From DASVTR01 sp033855775 (GTDB taxonomy: Bacteria; Acidobacteriota; Blastocatellia; Pyrinomonadales; Pyrinomonadaceae), in assembly GCA_033855775.1 (NCBI GenBank), contig JAWVFT010000096.1:1-14101 (forward strand): a stretch of 14,101 bases of DNA, given 5' to 3'. The notes under the pieces were generated by a model. It worked only from the letters and a program-made list of their open reading frames with translations, had not been told where the DNA came from and did no database searches. Positions 5,758 to 13,657 of the stretch are shown here, piece after piece; within the stretch, counting starts at the first letter, position 1; the number at the start of each line of letters is the position of its first letter. The position numbers and the translations under genes were made by a program.

Positions 5758-8700
5758 TTACGGCACGCTGAGATTGTCAAACGTGGCTGTGCAACTGGAG
5801 GCAGTGTTTTGATTGGACACGACCAGCCCGACGTAGACAGCGCTGTCCATGCTCACTGTGTCCGAGCCGACAGATACCCAGGTTGAGCCGTCGCTTGACC
5901 TGTAGGCGGTAAAGGTGTTGCCGCTGCGCACGAGTTTGACCCAGTAAGGGGCTGACACGCTGCTGACGGTTGTGCTGGTGGCGTTGCTGTCGCCTTCGAC
6001 GGCCTGACGCCGGCGAAAGACAGCGTTGCCGTCGCCCGTCAATAACATGGCGGCGTGTTTCGCGCTGCTGACCAGTTTCTCGCGAATCATTATGCCAGCC
6101 TTGGCGCCGGAGCCTGCGTTTGTGAGGCTCGCCACGCGCGCGATGATTTGCCCGTCCCCACTCATCTTCTTGTACAGGAAGCGGAAGCCGTCGTAGCCGT
6201 ACCAGATGCCGTCTCCGGCGGCGTTGATGGTGTAGGTTCCGCCGGTCGTCGCCGTCGTGCTTCCGGCAAGCCCGACCAGACCAATGTCACGCGACATCCA
6301 CGGGCCGGACTCGAACTTGAAGTTATCGAAGATGGCCGTGCCCGGCGATGATTCGGACTGCCACGTGCGAACGTACAAGTCCAGGCCGAGAGCGGTGATG
6401 CTCAACTGCCGCGCGGCTGAGTGTCTGACCGTCCACGTCGAGCCGTCGCTGCTCGTCTCCCAGTAGATGGTGTCGGAGAAGGGGTCGTGGCGGATGCGCC
6501 AGAAGCGGTGCGTGGTCGAACTGTAGGTCAAAGGGGTCGCTCCGGTCGTCGTGCCGTTGACTGACTGCTCAAGGTAGAGCAGTCCATGCTCCGTGAAAAA
6601 GCGATAGAAGCCGTTGTCAGCGACGAGCGCGAAGACCGTGTTGGCCCAACTTGAAGTGTTGGTCGCCTGCACGACCTCGACGCTGGCCTGCTTGTTGGTC
6701 ATGTCAATCGGCGTGGACACCGAATAACCGTTCGAGTGCGAGCCGCTGGTGTTGGCGAGCGGCGACATTTCCAGCCGTTGGTTCTGCTCGTTGACCGGCA
6801 CGTTCGCGTCTGAGGCAGCCGCGCCGAGCAGGGCGACCAGCCACTTCTTCGTGTCGCGCGAGTTGTCGTTGAAGTCGTCCAGGAGGTTGAGCACGGGAGA
6901 GCGCGGGACGCGCAGAATGAAGAGGTCTGTGCGGCCGGAGTTTTCCCAGTTGGAGGTGAAGGCGATATAACGCCCGTCCTTCGAGATGGTCGGCTTCGGG
7001 TCGGCCCAGTAGCCGTTTGAATCGTCGAGCGCGATTTCGCCTGTGATTGGCTCGTCAGCCGCGATGTCGCTGCGCGTGTGCGCGATGCGACGGAAGCGAT
7101 GGCTGCCGTCGAGCGAGACTTGAACGATCTCGTCCTCGAAGATGCCGTAGTCCGGCAGGCTGCGTATGTCCTTGTCATCGTAAGTTCCGCAGGTCAGCCA
7201 GTCTTCGTTATTGGCGAGCAGGCTGCCGTGAAAGTCCTGCGTCCAGTCGCTCTCACCGCCCGCCGTGTGCCAGTAGAACTTGGTGTCCTGCGCGTGCAGG
7301 TCGTTGTACCTGTGGACTTGGACGCCGTTACCGTAGCGGTCGAAGCCCGCGTCGCCGCCGGTTCCGACATCGCCGTGGCCCGACGGCCTGTCAACCTCAT
7401 TGCTGTAGAGAAAATCAATCGCGCCCGTGTCTATGTTCAGGAAGCGCGGGCCGGAGCCGTCGGGCTGCGTCTGGTTCATGGAAATCGTCAGATACTTGCC
7501 GGACTTGTCAACGTGAACTTCGTTGATGCCGCCCGTGTAGACGCTCGCAGAGTTGTGATAGAGCACGGTTCCGGTGGATTGGCGGTAGACGAAATAGTAA
7601 AGCGGCGCGTTGTCGTTGACGCCCGCGCGAATGTGCAGGAAGCAGAAAACGTTGTCGTCGCCGCTCATGTACATCTGCTTGAGCAGGTCGTTGCCTTCGT
7701 TGTAGGCGCTGAAGTCGTGCAACAACGTGAAGCCTGAAGACGTGCCGACCGTGATGTCGTATTTGTAGAGCTTCATGCCGCCGTCGTAATAGGTCGGGTG
7801 GCAGTAGATGATGTTCGGGTCTGTGTTCGACCACGTTGCGCCTTCCCAGGCGATGGTCGCGCCGCCCGGCAGATTCGGCAGCGAGTAGCTCGCTCCGAGT
7901 TTGAAGTTGACGGGATCGAAGTCTTTGAGCATCGCGTCGCCGCTGTTGCCACGGCGGATGAGCAGCTTGGTGTTGTTGGCGTTGAAGGTCGGCCAGTGTG
8001 AATAGAAGGTCGAGAGGCCGGGAGCGCCGAGGTCGTCTTCGTCTGTGGCGCGCATGATTTCCGTGCCGAACACTTCGTCGCGCCACTTGCCTCCGGCATG
8101 CGGCAGCGGCGGCAGCGTCGGCTCGGAATAGACTGCGCGGTCTGTCTTGAAAGTTCCGCCGCCGGTGTAAGGCGTCGTCGCCTGCACGTAGCCCGTGTAG
8201 GGGCCGTCCTCGCCCGTCTTGTAGGCGCGGACGCGATAAGCGTAGACGCGATTGGCCGTCTTGCTGCCGGTGTCCGTGTAGGTAAGCGTGGACGAGCCGA
8301 CCGTGCCGACTTCCGCGTAGGTTCCGTTGCGACCGAGCTTGCGCTCAATCTTGAATCCTGCCTGCCCCGTTCCCGCATAACTCCATGACAGGTTGATGTC
8401 GTTGCCGCTGCCGTTGGTCGCGGCGAGAGCAGTCGGGGTGACGAGGTTGTCCGTGCCTGTCATGGTCGCGCTGGAAATCGGCGGCGCGGTGCTGCTGCTG
8501 AAATAGACGACGCCGCGATACGGATAAGAGAGGGTCTGGCCGGTCATCGAATAGACGAGCGTCGTGTTCTTATACCACTCGACGGTCGTGCCGTTGATTC
8601 TGACTTCGAGCGTGTCGCCGTTGGTGATGTCAATGAGACTGTTGAGCGAGTCGCCGTCGTGGCGGCAGTTGGCGACCGAGCCGTAGGTTGTCCAGCCGTA

Positions 8701-9006
8701 GTCAATCTCGGAGCCGCTGCCGGTGAAGGTCGCGGCGTTGGAGATGCCGAGGCGGTCATAGTTGCCATCGCCCGCCGAGTAGGCGACGACCTTGAAGGAG
8801 CCGTTGCCCATCGGGATTGATTGAGAAGTTTCGCCGCGCGCGTTGGCGGCGGTCGGCGTCAGGCTGCTGCCCGAAGCGGTCGCTGTGACCACGTTTGTCC
8901 ATGTGACGCTGACGCCGCTCTGGGCGTTTGAAGTGTTGGAAGCTAAGTACGCTGTCAACACAATGACAGCGAGGAAAGGAACGAGACGACGCAGTTGAGG
9001 AGTCAT
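5758..9006 (-). CDS. Large secreted Fn3/beta-propeller/concanavalin-like protein
   Basis: A 1082-residue exported protein of unknown function. The start is ATG at 9006, preceded by GGAGAAAGGAGAAAAC, a very strong Shine-Dalgarno; a 48-residue upstream extension is rejected because a signal peptide (MTPQLRRLVPFLAVIVLTAY, cleavage near SNAQ-S, residue 29) begins here. Apparent architecture: lectin-like beta-sandwich (30-187), fibronectin type III (188-278, with INLSWSYAGTGQAGFKIERK), a probable TolB/WD40-like beta-propeller (about 300-700, with repeats such as WPTFNANNTKLLIRRG and KPTISKDGRYIAFTSNW), a laminin-G/concanavalin-like domain (about 705-900, from LDDFNDNS), and a DUF1349-like domain (about 905-1082, with GDGIWYGYDGFRFLYKKMSGDG and ending ATFDNLSVP). 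No lipobox, sortase motif or C-terminal membrane anchor is seen. The layout suggests carbohydrate or surface binding, possibly with a lyase-like or purely binding propeller. No catalytic residue can be named. Confidence 0.88.
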   Translation of the reverse strand: MTPQLRRLVPFLAVIVLTAYLASNTSNAQSGVSVTWTNVVTATASGSSLTPTAANARGETSQSIPMGNGSFKVVAYSAGDGNYDRLGISNAATFTGSGSEIDYGWTTYGSVANCRHDGDSLNSLIDITNGDTLEVRINGTTVEWYKNTTLVYSMTGQTLSYPYRGVVYFSSSTAPPISSATMTGTDNLVTPTALAATNGSGNDINLSWSYAGTGQAGFKIERKLGRNGTYAEVGTVGSSTLTYTDTGSKTANRVYAYRVRAYKTGEDGPYTGYVQATTPYTGGGTFKTDRAVYSEPTLPPLPHAGGKWRDEVFGTEIMRATDEDDLGAPGLSTFYSHWPTFNANNTKLLIRRGNSGDAMLKDFDPVNFKLGASYSLPNLPGGATIAWEGATWSNTDPNIIYCHPTYYDGGMKLYKYDITVGTSSGFTLLHDFSAYNEGNDLLKQMYMSGDDNVFCFLHIRAGVNDNAPLYYFVYRQSTGTVLYHNSASVYTGGINEVHVDKSGKYLTISMNQTQPDGSGPRFLNIDTGAIDFLYSNEVDRPSGHGDVGTGGDAGFDRYGNGVQVHRYNDLHAQDTKFYWHTAGGESDWTQDFHGSLLANNEDWLTCGTYDDKDIRSLPDYGIFEDEIVQVSLDGSHRFRRIAHTRSDIAADEPITGEIALDDSNGYWADPKPTISKDGRYIAFTSNWENSGRTDLFILRVPRSPVLNLLDDFNDNSRDTKKWLVALLGAAASDANVPVNEQNQRLEMSPLANTSGSHSNGYSVSTPIDMTNKQASVEVVQATNTSSWANTVFALVADNGFYRFFTEHGLLYLEQSVNGTTTGATPLTYSSTTHRFWRIRHDPFSDTIYWETSSDGSTWTVRHSAARQLSITALGLDLYVRTWQSESSPGTAIFDNFKFESGPWMSRDIGLVGLAGSTTATTGGTYTINAAGDGIWYGYDGFRFLYKKMSGDGQIIARVASLTNAGSGAKAGIMIREKLVSSAKHAAMLLTGDGNAVFRRRQAVEGDSNATSTTVSSVSAPYWVKLVRSGNTFTAYRSSDGSTWVSVGSDTVSMDSAVYVGLVVSNQNTASSCTATFDNLSVP

Positions 9007-9449
9007 GTTTTCTCCTTTCTCCTCATAGAGGTTGGCCTCACCAGCGCAGACAAGTTGACGGTTGATGGTGAGAGGTGAACCTGTAAAACGAAATGCCAGA
9101 GCTGTCCTTGGAACTGGCGTTAAATGAGACTGCGGACGAAGCCGCATCACTTGAGTGAAGCGATGCAGCCAGAGTTTTACTAAAAGTGGAACAAGTCGAA
9201 TTTGGGAGCCAAGCGAATGTTACTCCCGGCTCTCAGAGCGGTCAACGTTTTTATCTTGATTCGCAAGATTGGCCGCAACTTGTCTTATTTCAATCGCGTG
9301 ACGCGCCGCCATTAAGGAGTTATGAGATTCTTGTTTTTCGCCTGCAAGCGCAGCACCGGTCGTTGTTCAGGCTGATAATTTTAGACCGGAGCGACGAGAC
9401 GAGCATAACTTTCTTGACGAAACTCTCGCCGCCGATTACAAAAGCCCGT
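9007..9449. other. Divergent intergenic region with structured leader
   Basis: This 443-bp stretch separates the secreted-protein gene (minus) from the AidB-like gene (plus). Both frames stay open into it (to 9150 minus and 9186 plus), but the translations do not resemble the families and the codon use is less biased. It carries the Shine-Dalgarno of the minus gene (about 9011-9022), a leader hairpin (9144-9166), and presumably both promoters, which I could not pinpoint. Confidence 0.6.
9144..9166 (-). promoter_or_regulatory. Hairpin in the 5' leader of the secreted-protein gene
   Basis: GCATCACTT (9144-9152) and AAGCGATGC (9158-9166) flank a 5-base loop. On the minus-strand RNA they form a continuous 9-bp stem with one G-U pair; on the plus strand there is an A-C mismatch, so the structure favours minus-strand RNA. 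It lies about 140 bases upstream of the ATG and may affect mRNA stability. Confidence 0.35.
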
Positions 9450-11132
9450 ATGCCTTTCCAGCAAACGCCGCCGACGCTCGGCAACCAATACGAAGACGAC
9501 CGCGTGCTGCGTTCCTATCTCAGGCGCGCTGTGCCGCCGGACGCGCTTGTTGAGATAGAGCCTGCGCTCGCGTCTCTGGGCGAGTTGGCGGGCGGCGAGC
9601 TTTATCGTATGCAGCTTGCAGAGCGTCTCAAAGAGCCTGTGCTGACGCAATGGGACGCATGGGGCGATCGCGTTGACCATATCGAACTCAGCCCGCTGTG
9701 GCGGCTGGCCGAGCGCATCTCAGCCGAGCGCGGCATCGTGGCGACAGCCTACGAACGCAGGCATGGCAGCTTTTCGCGGATTCATCAATGCGCGCTCGCC
9801 TATTTGTTCACGCCCTCCACGGACATCTACAGTTGCCCGCTGGCGATGACGGACGGCGCGGCCCACACGCTTTTGAGTTCGGGCAATCAAGCCCTCATCA
9901 ATCGCGCCGTGCCGCATCTGACGACGCGCGACGCGGCGGAGTTTTGGACGAGCGGGCAATGGATGACGGAAGCGACGGGCGGCTCGGATGTCGGCTTGAC
10001 GGAGACGAGCGCGCGGCAGGACGAAGAAGGCGTCTGGCGTCTCTACGGCAGAAAGTGGTTCACCTCGGCCACGACATCGCAGATGGCTTTGACGCTGGCG
10101 CGGCCCGAAGGCAACGGCCCCGGCGGTCAGGGCCTCGCTCTCTTCTACATTGAGACGCGCGACGAACGGGGCCGCCTGCGCAACATTCAAATCAACCGGC
10201 TCAAAGACAAGCTCGGCACGCGCAAGGTTCCAACGGCGGAGTTGACCCTGGACGGAACGCCCGCGCAACTCGTCAAGGGCGCGACCGACGGCGTGCGCAA
10301 TATCGCTCCGATGCTCAACATCACGCGCCTTTGGAACGGCATCAGCGCCGTCTCATTGATGCGGCGCGGGCTGGCCCTCGCCCTCGATTACGCGCGCAAG
10401 CGTGTGGCCTTCGGCGCGACGCTCTCGGCCAAGCCGCTTCATCTGGACACGCTCGCGTGGCTACAGGCCGAGACGGAGGCGGCCTTTCATTTCGCCTTCC
10501 GCGTGGCAGAATTAACGGGGCTAAGCGAAGCGCGCGAGATAGACGATGAACAAGCTGTGCTGCTGCGACTGCTCACGCCTTTGATGAAGTTGACGACGGC
10601 GAAGCAAGCCGTGATGGCAGCCAGCGAGACGCTCGAAGCCTTTGGCGGCGCGGGCTACGTCGAAGACACAGGGCTGCCTCTGCTGCTGCGCGACGCGCAG
10701 GTCTTGCCCATCTGGGAAGGAACGACGAACGTGCTCTCGCTTGACTCGTTGCGCGTCTTAAGCTCTGACGGTCGCGCCTTTCAAATGTTCAAGGCGGAGG
10801 TCGAACGCTGCCTTGAGCCTGTCAGCGAGAGCAGGCTCGCGGAGGCCGCGCGCGTCGCCCGCCTGTCTTTGGAACACGCCGAAAGCTGGCTCGCGCACGC
10901 CAGAAAAGAGGGCCAGCCCGCGCTCGAAGCAGGGGCGCGCAGCTTCGCCCTGACGCTTGGCCGCACGTTGGAACTCTCGTTGCTCATCAAACACGCTCAA
11001 TGGTCGCAGGAGCAGGAGGCGGACATGCGAGCGACAGCGGCGGCCAGACGCTTCGCCGCGACCGGAGTTGATTTGCTCATCGCGCGCGATGCTGAGGACA
11101 CACGCATTCTCTTCGAAGCGAGTCCGGGCTAA
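9450..11132 (+). CDS. AidB-like acyl-CoA dehydrogenase
   Basis: A 560-residue FAD protein of the acyl-CoA dehydrogenase superfamily, AidB branch (E. coli AidB is 541 residues). Visible: the AidB-type N-terminal start PPTLGNQYEDDRVLRSYLRR (6-25), the middle-domain signature QWMTEATGGSDVG (170-182), and the C-terminal signature EAFGGAGYVEDTGLPLL with RDAQVLPIWEGTTNVLSLDSLRVL. Glu423 in WEGT sits at the position of the catalytic base of AidB. AidB responds to alkylating agents and binds DNA, while relatives oxidise acyl-CoA thioesters, so the activity here is open. The ATG at 9450 is chosen because homologous sequence begins there; a GTG at 9186 would add 88 residues without AidB similarity. No good Shine-Dalgarno precedes either. 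It converges on the SDR/monooxygenase operon with 89 bp between stops. Confidence 0.88.
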   Translation: MPFQQTPPTLGNQYEDDRVLRSYLRRAVPPDALVEIEPALASLGELAGGELYRMQLAERLKEPVLTQWDAWGDRVDHIELSPLWRLAERISAERGIVATAYERRHGSFSRIHQCALAYLFTPSTDIYSCPLAMTDGAAHTLLSSGNQALINRAVPHLTTRDAAEFWTSGQWMTEATGGSDVGLTETSARQDEEGVWRLYGRKWFTSATTSQMALTLARPEGNGPGGQGLALFYIETRDERGRLRNIQINRLKDKLGTRKVPTAELTLDGTPAQLVKGATDGVRNIAPMLNITRLWNGISAVSLMRRGLALALDYARKRVAFGATLSAKPLHLDTLAWLQAETEAAFHFAFRVAELTGLSEAREIDDEQAVLLRLLTPLMKLTTAKQAVMAASETLEAFGGAGYVEDTGLPLLLRDAQVLPIWEGTTNVLSLDSLRVLSSDGRAFQMFKAEVERCLEPVSESRLAEAARVARLSLEHAESWLAHARKEGQPALEAGARSFALTLGRTLELSLLIKHAQWSQEQEADMRATAAARRFAATGVDLLIARDAEDTRILFEASPG

Positions 11133-11221
11133 GCCGCCCGCAGAGTTGACGCACGCGGAATGACGAGCGACGTTGTGAAGTGTTCGATAGTTGCGCGCAA
11201 TGACACGTTCTCGATGTGACG

Positions 11222-12127
11222 CTAAGGCTTCGACGAGTCGCTGCTTTTTTGCTTGGCGACTATCTCGACGCTGCTGGCGCCGAAGCTGCGACCGAGCGAG
11301 CGCATTTCGTCTTCGACTTTGGGAACGAGCCGCCGCGTCTGTCGTCGCATGAGATATTCGGAGGCGCGGCTTGTTAAGAACTGCCTGACGGCGGCCAGCG
11401 CGGCCAACGACGATGGAACGTAGACCTTACGACTGCGCCGCTCAATCGCCTTCAACAGCGCGGCGGCGCAATCCTCTACGGAAGTGACGATGCCTAACGG
11501 GCCGGGCAGCGTCCGCAGCATCTCTTCAAAACACTTCAGGTCTTGCCGCGTGTCGCGCACGAGGTCTGTGTTAATCCATGAAGGATGCGCGACGCCGACG
11601 CGAACGCCCTTGTGCGCGAGTTCCAACCGCAGCACGTTGCCGAATTGCTCCACGCCGCTCTTCGCAGCCGCGTAAGTGGACATTCCCGGCAACGCAGCGA
11701 ACGCCGCTGCGCTTGAGATGAGCAGGTAGTAGCCCTCGCTGGCCGTGACGTGCGGCAAAGTGGCGTAGACCGTGCGGACGACGCCGATTAAGTTCACTTC
11801 GATGGTGCGCACCAGCGCGTCAACGGGCGTGACCGCCACCGTGCCGTTGCTGGCGATGCCCGCGTTGGCGACGACGACATCTATACGGCTCAACGCCTCC
11901 AAAGTCTGCGCCACGGCTCGCTCAATCTCTGACTGCTTTGTCACGTCGCACTCAAACCAGACGTGGCCCGCGCCCAACTCTGCTGCGAGCGCGCGCAAGT
12001 TCTCCGGCTCCATGCCGACGAGCGACAGCCGCGCTCCACGCCGCGCAAGCTGTCGCGCCGTCTCCGCCCCGATGCCCCGCGCCGGACCTGTTATCAGCAC
12101 GACCTTGCCTTCGATTGGATATGACAT
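11222..12127 (-). CDS. Short-chain dehydrogenase/reductase
   Basis: A 301-residue NAD(P)-dependent oxidoreductase of the classical SDR family. Visible: the Rossmann nucleotide loop TGPARGIG (13-20; the usual TGA/G is TGP here), CDVT (60-63), NAG (88-90), Asn112, the catalytic Ser138/139 in LISSAAAF, and the YAAAK active site (Tyr152, Lys156). The PS.INTDLV segment (182-190) follows as expected. A 70-residue C-terminal extension (VRQFLTSRASEYLMRRQTRR onward), rich in Arg, Lys and Ser, exceeds the 250-residue core; such tails occur in SDRs working on hydrophobic substrates. GGAG sits 9 bases before the ATG. It lies 36 bp downstream of the monooxygenase, so they are almost certainly co-transcribed and may work in sequence on an alcohol/ketone. 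The substrate cannot be told. Confidence 0.92.
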   Translation of the reverse strand: MSYPIEGKVVLITGPARGIGAETARQLARRGARLSLVGMEPENLRALAAELGAGHVWFECDVTKQSEIERAVAQTLEALSRIDVVVANAGIASNGTVAVTPVDALVRTIEVNLIGVVRTVYATLPHVTASEGYYLLISSAAAFAALPGMSTYAAAKSGVEQFGNVLRLELAHKGVRVGVAHPSWINTDLVRDTRQDLKCFEEMLRTLPGPLGIVTSVEDCAAALLKAIERRSRKVYVPSSLAALAAVRQFLTSRASEYLMRRQTRRLVPKVEDEMRSLGRSFGASSVEIVAKQKSSDSSKP

Positions 12128-12163
12128 CGCAGACCGCTCCTGACATCAAAGAATTGTAGACGC

Positions 12164-13657
12164 TTAAGCAGGCTCGACAAACGGTTGCGCGTCGCGCTGT
12201 TGATTCATCAAGTACTCGTCAGGATTCAGCCGCGCCACGCGACGGCGGAAACGCCAGGTGAAGTCAGGCCAGAGCGTCGAATTGCGTCCCTTGCTGTCCA
12301 GATACCAACTCGCGCAACCGCCCGCCGTCCAGACCGTTCCCTTCATCCGCCGCTGCACTTCCTCAACGTACGCCGCCTGCACATCCGCGCGCGGCTCAAG
12401 CGCTCTTACGTTGTGCCGCCGCATGTAGCGCAGAGCCTTGAGCAGATGCTCAATCTGTGCCTCTATCATGTAAATCACGGAGTTGTGGCCGAGGCCCGTG
12501 TTCGGCCCCATCAACACAAACAGATTCGGGAATCCCGCGACGGTCGTGCCGACATGCGCCTGCGGGCTTCCGGCCCACGTTTGCGCCAACGTCCGACCGT
12601 CGCCGCCGTGAATCTGTGTGGCCAGCGGCGGGTCCGTTACCCGAAACCCCGTGCCGAAGATAATCACGTCCACAGGTCGCTCAACGCCGTCACCGCTGAC
12701 GATTGAATGCTCGCGCACTTCCGCGATTTTCTCCGTCACCACTTCGACGTTAGGCCGCGTGAGCGACGGCAAGTAGTCGTTGGAAATCAGTATGCGCTTG
12801 CAGCCGATGATGTAATCCGGCGTCAGCTTTGCGCGCAGCGACACATCCACCACAGAGCGTTCCAGATGCCGCAGGGCCATCCGCTGCACATGCTTTGCCA
12901 ACCAGAGATGACGAAAGCCAAGCAAGAACAACTCGCGCAACAAGTATATCCAGGCGCGCGCGACACGCTGCGCCAACGGAAACCGCCGGAACAAACGTCG
13001 CTCGACCCCGGCCAACGCGCGGTCGCGGCGCGGCACAATCCACGGCGCAGTGCGTTGGAAGAGATGCAGCATCGCTACCTTCGGCTGAATCTCCGGCACG
13101 AACTGAATAGCAGACGCCCCTGTGCCTACGACCGCGACGCGCAGCCCGCTCAAGTCCAAGTCGTGTTCCCAACGCGCCGAGTGAAACATGCGGCCTTTGA
13201 AAGCATCTACGCCCGGCAGTTGCGGCAACGCCGGTTCGCTCAAAGCTCCCGAAGCCATCACCAGCACGTTGGCCGTCAAGCGTCCATGCGACGTTTCTAC
13301 CCGCCAACATTGCGCGGCATTGTCCCAGGCAGCTTCCAGAACTTCATGCCCAAACCGCACGTGCGGAAGAATGCCGAAGTCGCGCGCGCAACGCTTCAGA
13401 TACTCCCAGATTTCAGGTTGCGGCGAGAAGCTGCGCGTCCACTCAGGATTCGGCGCAAAGGAGAACGAGTAGAGGTGCGACTGCACATCGCACGCGCAAC
13501 CCGGATAGCTGTTATCGCGCCATGTTCCTCCCACCTCATGCGCCCGCTCTAAAATAACGAAGCCCTCGATTCCCTCCTGCTTCAATCGCATGGCGCAGCC
13601 CAAGCCCCCGAAGCCGCTACCGATAATCGCTATTCCCACATCGTTTGTACTTGCCAT
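12164..13657 (-). CDS. Flavin-binding (Baeyer-Villiger-type) monooxygenase
   Basis: A 497-residue FAD/NADPH monooxygenase of the type I Baeyer-Villiger group, converting ketones to esters or lactones using O2. Visible: the FAD Rossmann motif GSGFGG (13-18), GGTWRDNSYPGCACD (43-57), a BVMO fingerprint FKGRMFHSARWEHD (153-166) and the NADPH Rossmann motif GTGASA (178-183). Later landmarks are CKRILISNDYLPSL and VDVIIFGTGF, then LMGPNTGLGHNSVI. The fingerprint normally ends W-P/D; here Glu164 follows Trp163, which is unusual though chemically mild. The length (about 500) fits the shorter family members lacking an N-terminal extension. It leads the operon with the SDR. Its start has only weak Shine-Dalgarno support; the promoter may lie in 13658-14000. 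Confidence 0.92.
   Translation of the reverse strand: MASTNDVGIAIIGSGFGGLGCAMRLKQEGIEGFVILERAHEVGGTWRDNSYPGCACDVQSHLYSFSFAPNPEWTRSFSPQPEIWEYLKRCARDFGILPHVRFGHEVLEAAWDNAAQCWRVETSHGRLTANVLVMASGALSEPALPQLPGVDAFKGRMFHSARWEHDLDLSGLRVAVVGTGASAIQFVPEIQPKVAMLHLFQRTAPWIVPRRDRALAGVERRLFRRFPLAQRVARAWIYLLRELFLLGFRHLWLAKHVQRMALRHLERSVVDVSLRAKLTPDYIIGCKRILISNDYLPSLTRPNVEVVTEKIAEVREHSIVSGDGVERPVDVIIFGTGFRVTDPPLATQIHGGDGRTLAQTWAGSPQAHVGTTVAGFPNLFVLMGPNTGLGHNSVIYMIEAQIEHLLKALRYMRRHNVRALEPRADVQAAYVEEVQRRMKGTVWTAGGCASWYLDSKGRNSTLWPDFTWRFRRRVARLNPDEYLMNQQRDAQPFVEPA

Noticed and set aside
7078..7737. A 219-residue plus-strand frame opposite the secreted-protein gene
   Set aside because: It is a Val/Ala/Arg-rich antisense shadow of a gene with clear domain structure.
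9007..9150. A 48-residue N-terminal extension of the secreted protein
   Set aside because: A strong Shine-Dalgarno and a classic signal peptide begin at 9006, so the extension would bury the signal peptide.
9186..9449. An 88-residue N-terminal extension of the AidB-like protein from GTG 9186
   Set aside because: AidB-like sequence starts at about 9450, and the upstream codon use and composition look non-coding.
12707..13552. A 281-residue plus-strand frame opposite the monooxygenase
   Set aside because: It is an Arg/His/Gln-rich antisense shadow; the minus-strand reading has all the FAD and NADPH motifs.
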